Shown: positions 43,129-51,507 of the stretch, piece after piece
How positions within the stretch are numbered: position 1 is the stretch's first letter
Layout of the letters: each line of letters opens with the position of its first letter
NCBI GenBank assembly: GCA_017993835.1
Contig: JAGOLX010000019.1
Coordinates: 39,492-103,491 of the forward strand
DNA length: 64,000 nucleotides
From: Phycisphaerae bacterium
Lineage (GTDB): Bacteria > Planctomycetota > Phycisphaerae > Sedimentisphaerales > Anaerobacaceae
Direction: 5' to 3'
Notes under the pieces: model-generated
What the model saw: the letters and a program-made list of their open reading frames with translations, nothing else
What the model was told of the DNA's origin: nothing
The model's database searches: none
Program-made: the position numbers and the translations under genes

Positions 43129-43513
43129 AACGAAAACGCTGCTCGGCATGGCACGCCGCCTGTGGGTTGCATCGGCCTACATCGACGCCCGCGGCGAAGT
43201 CGCGTTCGACGTGGATGGCCTCGACAGCTTCTTGGCGGCGAATGGCCGCTCGCTTGCCAGGGGAAGAACGTTGGGCTGGGTGCCGTTCGCCGTGGCCGGC
43301 AGCCCGGAGGAAGCATCAGGAGCGTGTGACGAACTACTCATTGCGATGCGGGAAAACGCCGCGTCACATGGTCGCCGGGGGCCGCGAACCGTCGGGCAAA
43401 AACTAGCCCGATTGATGCAGATGGCTGCGAGACGCCCGGCGCCGAAGATTGACGAGGATCCCGACGAAGGCATGGACGAAGACGAACCCGAGCCGGCGTC
43501 CGCCGGCGGATAA
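43121..43513 (+). CDS. Hypothetical protein of replication operon
   Basis: A 130-residue protein. The first 90 residues are mixed alpha/beta (MNETKTLLGMARRLWVASAY, then WVPFAVAGSPEEASGACDEL). The tail is strongly acidic (DEDPDEGMDEDEPEPA). It overlaps the helicase stop by eight bases, so it is translated with it. No family is recognised. An acidic tail could mimic DNA or bind a partner. Confidence 0.55.
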   Translation: MNETKTLLGMARRLWVASAYIDARGEVAFDVDGLDSFLAANGRSLARGRTLGWVPFAVAGSPEEASGACDELLIAMRENAASHGRRGPRTVGQKLARLMQMAARRPAPKIDEDPDEGMDEDEPEPASAGG

Positions 43514-43544
43514 CCGAAGCAACTTCACGGAAAGGACATCACAA

Positions 43545-44129
43545 ATGGAACCTGAGAAACTGACCAGCGTGCAAATTGCCGAAAAGTTTGGCCTATCGCG
43601 AGCCAGGGTTGAGGTCGTGCTTGTCGAGCTGGGCCTGCGGGGACCAGGCGACGACGGTTCAACTCGCTACCACATGACCGCCGTCACGCAGGCGCTGTAC
43701 GAGCGTGACCAGCGGCAAGTCACTGCCCTCGTCGCCCACCTCGATGGGATCGCCGACCAGGTCCTCGTTCGCCAAGTAGCGGCGGAGGCATTTCGCGAAC
43801 TCGCACAGAGGGCCATTGCGGATTCCGGCAGTATCCCCCAACTGCTCCACGCCGCAAAACAGCAAATCATCGAGACCGTCCGGGGCACATACGCCTTTCA
43901 ATATGCCCGCTCCGAAGGCGGCGACATCGGGGCGTGGCGGCAACTGGCGGCGATGGAGGATCTGGAGCTGCGACTGAATGCCGGCCTCGCCGAGCGCCGG
44001 GCCGAGAAGAAGCAAGACGACGCCCCCGCGAAGCCAGCAGATTCTGTCAAGCCGCCCGCGAAGGGTCGAGGCCGGCGGGCCGGGAGGAAGAACGGAAGCG
44101 ACGAGGAGGAGTCCCATGTTGGAGAATGA
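43545..44129 (+). CDS. HTH-containing hypothetical protein
   Basis: A 194-residue protein. The start (LTSVQIAEKFGLSRARVEVV) reads as a helix-turn-helix. A long helical body follows (VAAEAFRELAQRAIADSGSI, AKQQIIETVRGTYAFQY), and the tail is Lys/Arg/Pro-rich (VKPPAKGRGRRAGRKNG), so DNA binding is likely. It lies between the replication genes and the excisionase-like gene with 14-base overlap to the latter. It may regulate the element. Confidence 0.55.
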   Translation: MEPEKLTSVQIAEKFGLSRARVEVVLVELGLRGPGDDGSTRYHMTAVTQALYERDQRQVTALVAHLDGIADQVLVRQVAAEAFRELAQRAIADSGSIPQLLHAAKQQIIETVRGTYAFQYARSEGGDIGAWRQLAAMEDLELRLNAGLAERRAEKKQDDAPAKPADSVKPPAKGRGRRAGRKNGSDEEESHVGE

Positions 44130-44403
44130 ACGCAGTCCAGAGACCAACGGTGTCATCATGGTCCTTTCGCAAATGCCGCCGGATGCGATCATCGACGAGG
44201 CCGCGTTGGCCAAGATATTTGGCCGGTGCCCGACGTCAGTCCGACGGGCCATCCAGCGTCGGGAGTTGCCGCCTGGAGTCCGCCTGTTCGGCAAGCAGAC
44301 CTGGACGGCCAGGGTCGTGCTCGACCATCTGGCCCGGCGGCTGGAGGACGCCAAGAAGGAAGCCGAGCGAACAGAGCGAAGGATTTCCGCGCTCAGCCCT
44401 TGA
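44116..44403 (+). CDS. Excisionase-like HTH protein
   Basis: A 95-residue protein with DEAALAKIFGRCPTSVRRAI, a small helix-turn-helix, followed by RRELPPGVRLFGKQTWTARV, which reads as the wing (MerR/Xis type), and a charged C-terminal helix. Size, fold and the place directly upstream of the integrase gene fit a recombination directionality factor. The overlap with the upstream gene suggests it is made with the replication transcript, whereas the integrase has its own promoter just after it. The function is not proven. Confidence 0.55.
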   Translation: MLENERSPETNGVIMVLSQMPPDAIIDEAALAKIFGRCPTSVRRAIQRRELPPGVRLFGKQTWTARVVLDHLARRLEDAKKEAERTERRISALSP

Positions 44404-44428
44404 CATAGTGAAATCCAGAAAGTAGACT
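44400..44428 (+). promoter_or_regulatory. Promoter upstream of RHH and integrase genes
   Basis: TTGACA (44400-44405) and TAGACT (44423-44428) are 17 bases apart, close to a sigma-70 consensus, and overlap the end of the excisionase-like gene. The transcript would begin within a few bases of the ATG at 44437, giving an almost leaderless message. Confidence 0.55.
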
Positions 44429-44436
44429 AGAGAGGT

Positions 44437-44616
44437 ATGGCAAGGGAAAAGAACACCATGGGCCGGCCGCCGATAGATCCGGCAGATCGTCGAAGTGTGC
44501 TTGTCACTGTGCGGTTCAAGCCGGCAGAGTACGAGAGCTTGGCGACCGACGCGAAGGCCGCCCGCCGGACCGTAGCAGAACACTTGCGATCATGTTGGCA
44601 GGAGCAGAGGAGGTAG
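44437..44616 (+). CDS. Ribbon-helix-helix type small DNA-binding protein
   Basis: A 59-residue protein (or 52 from ATG 44458, which has AAGGGA upstream). It contains RRSVLVTVRFKPAEYESLAT, a beta strand followed by helices as in CopG/Arc-type regulators. The C-terminus is RTVAEHLRSCWQEQRR. It ends four bases before the integrase start and shares its promoter, so it may regulate integration or be a cofactor. It is too short to assign by sequence alone. Confidence 0.6.
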   Translation: MAREKNTMGRPPIDPADRRSVLVTVRFKPAEYESLATDAKAARRTVAEHLRSCWQEQRR

Positions 44617-44620
44617 GGGT

Positions 44621-45898
44621 ATGGCGGGGGTACGCAAAAAATCGAACAAGCAAAGCAAGAAATTCCAGGGCTACTTCATCGACTGGACCGGCAAGCGCAA
44701 GTTTTTCGTGGGCACCATCTCGCGGCGAGAGACGCTCGATATGGCTCGTGCCTTCGAGGACGAGCACAGGCAGGTTCGCCTTGGCTATCGGCCACCGCCC
44801 ACGTCGGCGACCAAGCAGCGGGGCCGGCTCTTCGCAGACGTTGTGCAAGAGTACCTGATGTGGGGCCGACTCCAGGGGCGCCGGGATGGTGCGGCCTGGA
44901 CGCCTGAGCACACCCGCCAAAAGCGTGACCTCCTGGAGAAGTGGCGAGTGACGCTGGGGCTCCAGACGCTCGCGGACTTGGATGGCTTCCTGCCCAAGGT
45001 CGAATCATCGTTGCGTGCCATGTCGGAGGAGGGGCTGAGCGGCAACACCCTGCGTGCCAGAGCCAGGGCACTCGTTTCACTCTGTCGCTGGGCTCGAAAG
45101 CGCGGCTACATGGAAAACAACCCCCTTGAGAACCTTGCACCGATCGACGGCACGCCGCAAGTCGAGCGGCGAGCGTTGTCCCCCGCCGAGGTCGCCAAGA
45201 TCTTCCGCGTCTGTCCGCCGTGGCGGCGATTGTTGTACGCCGTGGCGGCGTGTTCGGGTCTCCGCCTGCGGGAGCTGCGGGCCTTGTCCATCCAGGACCT
45301 GGACGTTCAGGGCGCCCAGCTCCACCTGCGTGCCAAATCGACGAAGAACCGCAGGGCAAGTTCTCAGCCCCTGCCGGTCAGGCTGGTCGCCCAACTGATT
45401 GCGTTCGTCGATTCCGCGGCGGCTCCCAAACTCTATCTGCGGGCGGGAACACGAGCGCTCCTGCCGGAAAATCCCCTGCTGTTCGTCCCGACGCACTCGT
45501 TGCGGCTGTTCACCAAAGACTTGGCTCGGGCAGGCATTCCGAAGGTCAATGCCGCGGGCCGGCTGGATTTCCATTGCTGGCGTGTGAGTTTCGTGACTGC
45601 TTCCCTGGAAGCAGGAGCCTCAGCGAAAGAAGCGATGCGGCTGGCACGGCACACCACACCGCAACTCACGCTGAACACGTATGCCCGTGCCCGAGACGAG
45701 CGGCTCGCCGAACTGGTCGAGAGCGTCGGCGGAAGGCTCCTGCCGGACGAAATCTGTGCTACAGGAGTGCACGACGACCCGACGCCAGCAGATCAGGTGG
45801 AGCGCAAAGGTCTGTCGGAGCGGGATTTAGCATTCTCTGGGCGTTCTGAGGGCTTGTGTCCACACGACGCAAGCCCCGTCCTGTTCTTGGACACGTGA
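44621..45898 (+). CDS. int: Tyrosine recombinase (phage integrase), C-terminus exchanged by integration
   Basis: A 425-residue integrase. The N-terminal part (1-60) resembles arm-binding domains of phage integrases. The SAM-like core-binding domain spans about 68-172. The catalytic domain has R215 (SGLRLREL), K239, H318-x-x-R321 (FHCWR), H344 (LARH) and the nucleophile Y354 (TLNTYARARD). The stop lies in DNA beyond the attachment core. The last ten residues (DASPVLFLDT) are therefore host-derived, and the element's own tail is at the left end (33707-34063). In the circular form the protein should be about 528 residues. Confidence 0.9.
   Translation: MAGVRKKSNKQSKKFQGYFIDWTGKRKFFVGTISRRETLDMARAFEDEHRQVRLGYRPPPTSATKQRGRLFADVVQEYLMWGRLQGRRDGAAWTPEHTRQKRDLLEKWRVTLGLQTLADLDGFLPKVESSLRAMSEEGLSGNTLRARARALVSLCRWARKRGYMENNPLENLAPIDGTPQVERRALSPAEVAKIFRVCPPWRRLLYAVAACSGLRLRELRALSIQDLDVQGAQLHLRAKSTKNRRASSQPLPVRLVAQLIAFVDSAAAPKLYLRAGTRALLPENPLLFVPTHSLRLFTKDLARAGIPKVNAAGRLDFHCWRVSFVTASLEAGASAKEAMRLARHTTPQLTLNTYARARDERLAELVESVGGRLLPDEICATGVHDDPTPADQVERKGLSERDLAFSGRSEGLCPHDASPVLFLDT
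45755..45770. repeat. Putative integrase arm-type site, right copy
   Basis: TGTGCTACAGGAGTGC matches 33878-33893 exactly and lies 80 bases before the right core. In both places it is read in frame as CATGV. It may be a DNA site as well as coding sequence. Confidence 0.5.
45850..45894. other. attR attachment site
   Basis: The core GGGCTTGTGTCCACACG (45850-45866) lies inside the last codons of the integrase. GTGTCCA (45856-45862) and TGGACAC (45888-45894) form the same inverted pair as at attL. The host CotH gene begins 52 bases after the core. Confidence 0.7.
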
Positions 45899-45917
45899 GG
45901 ACCGGGCTGGCTGTTTG

Positions 45918-48900
45918 ATGAGTACGAGAACGATAGTCGCGTCATTATGGGTGTTGTCCGTGATCCCGGCTTTCGCGGCGGCTAGTGACACGCTCCTGAC
46001 GATCAATGAGTTCGTCGCCTCCAACCGCACCGGGTTGCTCGACGGAGACGGGAGGGCCTCCGACTGGATCGAGTTGTACAACAGCGGAACGAGGGCGATC
46101 TCCCTGAACGGCTGGCATCTCACGGACAACGCCGGCGATCTGCGGAAGTGGCCGTTTCCGCCGGGCTGGGCCGTGCCGGCCAAGGGTTTCCTGGTCGTCA
46201 TCGCATCCGGAGAAGCGGTCGATGACTACATCGATTCCAAGGGATATGCACATACGAACTTCGCGCTCGACAAGGACGGCGAGTACTTGGCCCTAGTCGA
46301 CTCGAACGGCGAGATCGCACATGAGTACGCGCCGTCGTTTCCGTCGCAGCAGACGGACATCTCCTATGGCATGCAAGGGGGCTTGCTCTGCTACTTCCTG
46401 ACGCCGACGCCGGGAAAGGCGAATGGACAAGGCGTTCTCGGGCTCACCGCCCAGACGCAGCACAATCCCGAACGGGGCTTCTACGACGAGCCATTCGATC
46501 TGCACGTTCTCTGCGATACGCCGGATGCGATCATCCGATATACGCTGGACGGTTCCGAGCCGACCGAGCAGTATGGCATCGTGCATCAGGCCGGCACGCC
46601 AATCCCGATCACGACGACGACGGTGGTGCGGTCCATAGCCTACCGGACCGGTTGGCAGACCGCGGCGGTCAGCACGCACAGCTACATCTTTGTGGGCGAC
46701 GTGGCCTGTCAGAGTGCAACTCCCGTCGGCTGGCCCGCCGAATGGGGCTACGACTCCGAGGTCGGCGGCATCGTGCCGGCCGACTACGAGATGGACCCTC
46801 GTGTCGTGAACAGCACGCTCGACGGGTATTCCGTCCGCGAGGCGCTGCTCGACATCCCGACGGTGTCGGTGTCCATGCTGCCAGACGATTTCATCAGCGA
46901 CGCGACGGGGATCTGGGCGAATCCGCTCAGTCGCTGGGAACGCAAATGCTCCATCGAATACCTCCTTCCCGACGGCACGGACGGCTTCCAGTGCGACTGC
47001 AAGATCGAGGTCCACGGTAATTCCAGCCGGCGGCCCTGGCGAATGCAGAAGCACTCCCTGCGGCTGACCTTCACGACGGAGTACGGCCCGGCCAAGCTCC
47101 GCTATCCCCTGTTTCCCGAGTCGACCGTGGACAGGTTCAACCAGCTCATCCTGCGGGCCTGCTTTACGGATTCCTGGGGTCTGGTGACGTGGATGCCGGC
47201 CCGCTACCGTCCCAACGATTCGCAATACCTCCGCGATATCTGGATGAAAGAGAGTCTCTGCGACATGGGCCAGCCCTCCAGTCACGGCGACTTCGTACAC
47301 CTGTACGTCGATGGGCTGTACTTCGGTCTGTACAATCTCACGGAGCGGGTCGGCGAGGATTTCTTTGCCGACCACCTCGGGGGCGAGCCCGAGGACTGGG
47401 AGGTCAATGAGGATTTCGGCTCGCCCGGCGCCCGCTGGAAGGCCATGATGGCGGTCAATCCCTCCACGCTCGCCGGTTATACGCAGATCCAGGACTATCT
47501 CGACGTCGAGGACTTCGCGGACTACATGCTGTTGCACTTCTATGCGGACGCGGAGGACTGGCCCCATCACAACGGATACGCGGCCGCCAACGCGGTCAGT
47601 GGCGACGGCAGGTTCCGCTTCTTCGTCTGGGACCAGGAGATCGTGCTCGACTACCACGGACGGGCCGCCTCGCGGATCGACGCGACCGGCGGTGCAGGCG
47701 ACCTCTTCCAGAAGATGCGGACCAGCGAGGAATTCCGACTCCTCTTCGCGGACCGCGTGTACAAGCGCTTTTTCCACGAGGGCGCCCTGAGCCTGGCTGG
47801 CTCGCAGGGGCGATACCGGGAGCTTGCCGACCGGATCGACAAGGCCATCGTGGCCGAGTCCGCCCGTTGGGGGGACACGCAGATGAGCACTCCCTACGGC
47901 AACAGCATCGACCAGCCCAGCCCGCTCACCGACATCAATCACAGCGCCTATCCGCCCGCGCCGCACGGCCCGGACTACTACTTCACGCGAGAGGATTCCT
48001 GGGCGGTCGAACGGGACAACCTCCTGGACAACTACATCCCCGCCATCCATAACACGGCCAACTCGTATGCGTTCCTCAAGGTGCTCCGCGCAAAGAACCT
48101 GTATCCGGACAGCGATCCGCCTGAATTCAAGATCGAGGGCGTGCCGCAGCATGGGGGCTCCGTCCGGGCCGGCGACGCCCTGACTCTGGACAACCCCAAT
48201 GGGACCGGGGCGATCTACTACACGCTCGATGGGACCGACCCGCGAGTGCCCGGGGTGGCTTCCGAGCAAAACAGCCCGAACGTGCTGGTCGCTGAGAGCG
48301 CGGCGAAGCGGGTCCTGATCCCCGGCGGCAATCTCGGCGATGCCTGGAGAGGAGAGCAGCCCTTCGACGATTCCGCCTGGATCCCCGGCGCCGGCGGCGT
48401 CGGTTACGAGAGAAGCATCGGATTCGAGACGTTCATCGGGATCAACGTCGGGACGCAGATGTATGGCGTCAACGGCAGTTGCTACATCCGCATCCCGTTC
48501 GAGCTGGCCGTCCCGACAATCAAGGGCCTGACCGGGCTGGTCCTGCGGGTGCGATACGACGATGGTTTCGTCGCCTATCTCAACGGCGTCGAAGTGGCCC
48601 GCGACCGGTTCGCCGGCACGCCGCAATGGAATTCCCTGGCGGCCGACAGCCATGCCGACGATCAGGCCGTCCTCCAGGTCGAGTTCGACCTCACCGACCG
48701 GATCGACCTGCTCCAAGCCGGCGGCAATCTCCTGGCGATCCACGCGCTGAACGCTTCGCCCACGAGTTCCGATTTCCTCCTGTCCGTCGATCTGGTGACC
48801 GGCCGGGAGGAGTCGCCGGCCGATCCAAGCGTCGCCGCGACGGCAACGCCATACCGCGATCCAATCCTGCTGACGAGCGACACGCGAATCAAGGCCCGCG

Positions 48901-48959
48901 TGCTCGACAACGGGCAGTGGAGCGCCCTGAACGAAGCGACGTACATGGTCGATCGGTGA
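45918..48959 (+). CDS. Secreted lamin-tail/CotH-kinase multidomain protein
   Basis: A 1013-residue protein with a signal peptide (VASLWVLSVIPAFAAA). A lamin-tail domain (about 25-140) has INEFVASNRTGLLDGDGRAS and SDWIELYN. A chitobiase-type beta domain (IIRYTLDGSEPT) follows. The CotH-like domain (about 310-690) shows EVHGNSSRRPWRMQKHSLRL and FFVWDQEIVLDYHG. A second chitobiase-like element (AIYYTLDGTDPR) and a beta domain near the C-terminus follow. CotH proteins include protein kinases of spore coats. In planctomycetes these giant forms probably act at the surface. The start 45918 is chosen because of the signal peptide. It is the first host gene right of the element. Confidence 0.85.
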   Translation: MSTRTIVASLWVLSVIPAFAAASDTLLTINEFVASNRTGLLDGDGRASDWIELYNSGTRAISLNGWHLTDNAGDLRKWPFPPGWAVPAKGFLVVIASGEAVDDYIDSKGYAHTNFALDKDGEYLALVDSNGEIAHEYAPSFPSQQTDISYGMQGGLLCYFLTPTPGKANGQGVLGLTAQTQHNPERGFYDEPFDLHVLCDTPDAIIRYTLDGSEPTEQYGIVHQAGTPIPITTTTVVRSIAYRTGWQTAAVSTHSYIFVGDVACQSATPVGWPAEWGYDSEVGGIVPADYEMDPRVVNSTLDGYSVREALLDIPTVSVSMLPDDFISDATGIWANPLSRWERKCSIEYLLPDGTDGFQCDCKIEVHGNSSRRPWRMQKHSLRLTFTTEYGPAKLRYPLFPESTVDRFNQLILRACFTDSWGLVTWMPARYRPNDSQYLRDIWMKESLCDMGQPSSHGDFVHLYVDGLYFGLYNLTERVGEDFFADHLGGEPEDWEVNEDFGSPGARWKAMMAVNPSTLAGYTQIQDYLDVEDFADYMLLHFYADAEDWPHHNGYAAANAVSGDGRFRFFVWDQEIVLDYHGRAASRIDATGGAGDLFQKMRTSEEFRLLFADRVYKRFFHEGALSLAGSQGRYRELADRIDKAIVAESARWGDTQMSTPYGNSIDQPSPLTDINHSAYPPAPHGPDYYFTREDSWAVERDNLLDNYIPAIHNTANSYAFLKVLRAKNLYPDSDPPEFKIEGVPQHGGSVRAGDALTLDNPNGTGAIYYTLDGTDPRVPGVASEQNSPNVLVAESAAKRVLIPGGNLGDAWRGEQPFDDSAWIPGAGGVGYERSIGFETFIGINVGTQMYGVNGSCYIRIPFELAVPTIKGLTGLVLRVRYDDGFVAYLNGVEVARDRFAGTPQWNSLAADSHADDQAVLQVEFDLTDRIDLLQAGGNLLAIHALNASPTSSDFLLSVDLVTGREESPADPSVAATATPYRDPILLTSDTRIKARVLDNGQWSALNEATYMVDR

Positions 48960-49093
48960 TCCGATCGCTCGTGTGGCAAGAAGGGGCTTCAAATCGATCC
49001 CACCCTGCGGTACGATAGGTCCCAGGATCTGGCCGGCATGTCGCGTTGCCGGCTTCCAGGTCGTGGTCGGATGCGTGAATAAGGAGAATGGCC

Positions 49094-49858
49094 ATGAACG
49101 GATCGACAAGACTGTCGTGGATCGCGATGTTGGGACTGATTGTATTGCCGATCGCGAAGGCTGGCGAGCAGGGCAGACAAGAGAAAGGGCCGCCTGAGCT
49201 GGACGTTGTCAAGACCGAGACCGGAGAGCTCAAGATCACCTTCATCGGGCACGGCACGCTGATGTTCGACTACCAGGGCAAGGTCATCCACGTCGATCCC
49301 GTCGGTCGCGAAGGGGATTACTCGAAGCTGCCCAAGGCCGACCTCGTTCTGATCACGCACGAGCACGGCGATCATCTCGACCCGCAGGCCCTCGCCATGA
49401 TCCGCAAGGACCAGACGAAGATCCTGCTCACCAAGGCGTGCATCGCGAAGGTCCCGGATGGCACAGTCGTGAAGAATGGCGACACGCTGACCGCCTGCGG
49501 GTTCAAGATCGAAGCGGTGCCTGCCTACAACATCGTTCACAAGAGACCCGACGGCCAGCCCTTCCATCCGAAGGGCGTTGGCAACGGCTACGTCGTCAAT
49601 TGCGACAAGACCCGCGTCTACATCGCCGGCGACACGGAGAACATCCCCGAAATGGCCCAGCTCAAGAAGATCGATATTGCCTTTCTGCCCATGAACCTGC
49701 CCTATACGATGACGCCGGAGATGGTGGCACAGGCCGCCAAGGTGTTCGAGCCCAAGATCCTGTATCCGTATCACTACGGCCAGACGGACCCCAACTCGCT
49801 CGTCGCCCTCATGAAGGACCAGCAGAAGACTGAGGTTCGCATTCGCAAGATGAGGTAA
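49094..49858 (+). CDS. Metallo-beta-lactamase fold hydrolase, exported
   Basis: A 254-residue protein with a signal peptide (LSWIAMLGLIVLPIAKAG). The metal-binding motif THEHGDHLD and a later IAGDTENIPEM show the MBL fold, of the UlaG/UPF0173-like branch (FIGHGTLMFDYQGKVIHVDP). The final His comes in YPYHYGQTD. Such enzymes hydrolyse varied phosphoester, lactone or sugar lactone bonds, so the substrate is not predictable. AAGGAG lies at the right distance before 49094, so this start is preferred over the one at 49088. Confidence 0.85.
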   Translation: MNGSTRLSWIAMLGLIVLPIAKAGEQGRQEKGPPELDVVKTETGELKITFIGHGTLMFDYQGKVIHVDPVGREGDYSKLPKADLVLITHEHGDHLDPQALAMIRKDQTKILLTKACIAKVPDGTVVKNGDTLTACGFKIEAVPAYNIVHKRPDGQPFHPKGVGNGYVVNCDKTRVYIAGDTENIPEMAQLKKIDIAFLPMNLPYTMTPEMVAQAAKVFEPKILYPYHYGQTDPNSLVALMKDQQKTEVRIRKMR

Positions 49859-49888
49859 CGCCTCCTGACAGCCGCATCCCGGAGCACG

Positions 49889-50266
49889 ATGACTATGGAC
49901 ACAGTCGGCAGCGTCCGAAAGCCCGAGCCGTTCCTCCGCACGGGCGTTCTGATCGCGATAGGTGTGGCAGCGTTTGTCGCGGCGGCGTGCTTCGTCGTCG
50001 CGGCGGTTCTACCCGCTCCGGAAGGCCCGTTGTTCAAGGACCCGCTGCGGAGCTTCATCACCGGCCTGGGCGTCCTGGCCATCGCGTATCCTCTGGCCGC
50101 GGTCGCTGGCGCCATCCGTCGAAAGTCTGCTGCGTCGCCCTATTTCGAGGGTGCATTCATCGCAGGCGCGATCAATCTTGCGGCCCTGGTGTGTGCCGGC
50201 GCGGGTCTGGCCTGCGTCGGCTTCGGCATCTACGATCTGATCCTCTGGCTGGCCCGCCGCTCGTGA
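49889..50266 (+). CDS. Small membrane protein of unknown function
   Basis: A 125-residue protein with three hydrophobic helices (GVLIAIGVAAFVAAACFVVA, ITGLGVLAIAYPLAAVAGA and INLAALVCAGAGLACVGFGI) separated by short polar loops. It follows the MBL gene by 30 bases on the same strand. No family is recognised. ATG 49895 is an alternative start. Confidence 0.65.
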   Translation: MTMDTVGSVRKPEPFLRTGVLIAIGVAAFVAAACFVVAAVLPAPEGPLFKDPLRSFITGLGVLAIAYPLAAVAGAIRRKSAASPYFEGAFIAGAINLAALVCAGAGLACVGFGIYDLILWLARRS

Positions 50267-50303
50267 CGGTTCTCACACGGATTCAGCGAAATCCACGCGA
50301 CGA

Positions 50304-50334
50304 TTGTCATCCTTCGCCTCGCTCAGAATGACAA
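50304..50334. repeat. Short inverted repeat between convergent genes
   Basis: TTGTCAT (50304-50310) and ATGACAA (50328-50334) form a small stem around CCTTCGCCTCGCTCAGA. It is a diverged member of the CCTTCGC...CAGGATGAC family seen at 7779 and 9829, and it may serve as a terminator for both convergent genes. Confidence 0.45.
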
Positions 50335-50369
50335 CTCGCGCGAGGTCGCGCGGACCCCTGCGAGTCTGT

Positions 50370-51374
50370 CTACAGGTGGAACTGGCCCTGGGTCATGATG
50401 GCCTCGCCGTCCACGTAGATGCTCGGGCTTCGCAGGACCCCGTCCACATGCGTCTTGCTGTCCCAGGTGGCGCCGGTCTTGGTGGGGTACGAACTGCCGA
50501 ACGCGATGTGCACGCCGGGGAATTTCTCGTCCTGGAGCAGGTTGTAGATCAGGTGGGTCAGACCGGTGTTCGTGCCGATCGCGAACTCGCCCACGCGGTT
50601 GCTGTTCTCGTCGCTCTCGAAGACGTAGTTGCCGTATTCCTTGAGCAGCGCCTCGTTCTTGCACTGCAGGGTCGCCCGGTCAGCGCGACCGTCTTTCACC
50701 TGCACGCGGATGGGTGTTTCCTCGATGGACGCGTATTTCTCGGTGAAGAAGTCTCCGAGGCAGCCGTCGATGACGACCTGGCCGTTGAGGGTGGCAGGGC
50801 AGGTGAAGACCTCGCCGTCCGGGAGGTTCGACCAGTGTTTCGGCTTGATGGCCCCGTCGCTGATGATCCACTTGAGGTCCGGGCTGAACTCGGCGGTGAA
50901 GTCGCAGCCCTTGTCCGTGGTCACGCGGATCGATCTCGCGTTCTTGACCTTCTCGTAGACGAGCTTGCTGATCCGCTGGATCTCGGTGTAGTCGCTGCAC
51001 ATTCCGTCCTCCATGATCTGGCGGGTGATCCCGATCATGTGCCCGTGGCGCAGCTTAGCATTGGCGTCGATCTCGCTGAGCATCGGGCGACGGAAGGTCT
51101 GTAGTTCGCCCTTGGCGCCCTGGGCTGCGTAGATGCTGACCGTCGCGCCGACGAGGGCTTCTTTGATTTCCTGGGGGAAGGGGATAGGCCGCTGGCCGAA
51201 ATCCTCCATAATGAAGAACCGTGCGGTCGTTCCGGCCTTCTTCTCCGCGGCCGCTCGCAGACCGGAACCGATTTCCAGGCTCTCCCGGTCGGTGATGACG
51301 ACGACCTTGTCGCCCTTCTTGACCTTCAAGCAGTTGTCAATCGCCTGTCTGACGCCTTCTTCGAGCGTTCCCAT
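50370..51374 (-). CDS. M29-like aminopeptidase
   Basis: A 334-residue protein starting MGTLEEGVRQAIDNCLKVKK, the usual entry of thermophilic-type aminopeptidases of family M29 (AmpS/AmpT). Later parts have VGEFAIGTNTGLT, HIAFGSSYP and SKTHVDGVLRSPSIYVDGE, where the metal ligands are expected. These enzymes are cytosolic, need divalent metals and release N-terminal residues. The start at 51374 is preceded by AAGGAG-like bases, and the longer upstream frame adds no family sequence. It lies alone, convergent to the membrane protein gene. Confidence 0.85.
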   Translation of the reverse strand: MGTLEEGVRQAIDNCLKVKKGDKVVVITDRESLEIGSGLRAAAEKKAGTTARFFIMEDFGQRPIPFPQEIKEALVGATVSIYAAQGAKGELQTFRRPMLSEIDANAKLRHGHMIGITRQIMEDGMCSDYTEIQRISKLVYEKVKNARSIRVTTDKGCDFTAEFSPDLKWIISDGAIKPKHWSNLPDGEVFTCPATLNGQVVIDGCLGDFFTEKYASIEETPIRVQVKDGRADRATLQCKNEALLKEYGNYVFESDENSNRVGEFAIGTNTGLTHLIYNLLQDEKFPGVHIAFGSSYPTKTGATWDSKTHVDGVLRSPSIYVDGEAIMTQGQFHL

Positions 51375-51507
51375 GTCGGTTCTCCTTCCTGTTGCAGTGG
51401 GGCCGCCAATAAGGGTCGCGCATCTCTCGTGCTCCGGACCCAGCAGGTGCATCCTACCGCGACATTCGGTCATTGGCAACGGTTTCCGCACCCGCTCCCG
51501 TCAGGCT

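Larger units (their letters stand above)
33706..45866. mobile_element. Integrated 12.2 kb phage-satellite-like or reduced prophage element
   Basis: A 17-bp direct repeat (GGGCTTGTGTCCACACG) occurs at 33706-33722 and 45850-45866. Between the copies lie the genes of an integrated element: a tyrosine integrase abutting the right repeat, an excisionase-like gene, an initiator and helicase for replication, a terminase-small-subunit-like gene, two virion-like genes and a reversed cargo gene. Capsid, portal, protease, large terminase and lysis genes are not seen. The target is intergenic between two secreted-protein genes, not a tRNA. The combination of int, xis, rep and small terminase in about 12 kb recalls phage-inducible islands, but a decayed prophage is also possible. 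Confidence 0.75.

Noticed and set aside
46293..49109. A 938-codon open frame on the minus strand opposite the CotH gene
   Set aside because: It is antisense to a gene with clear lamin-tail and CotH motifs and has no recognisable domain.
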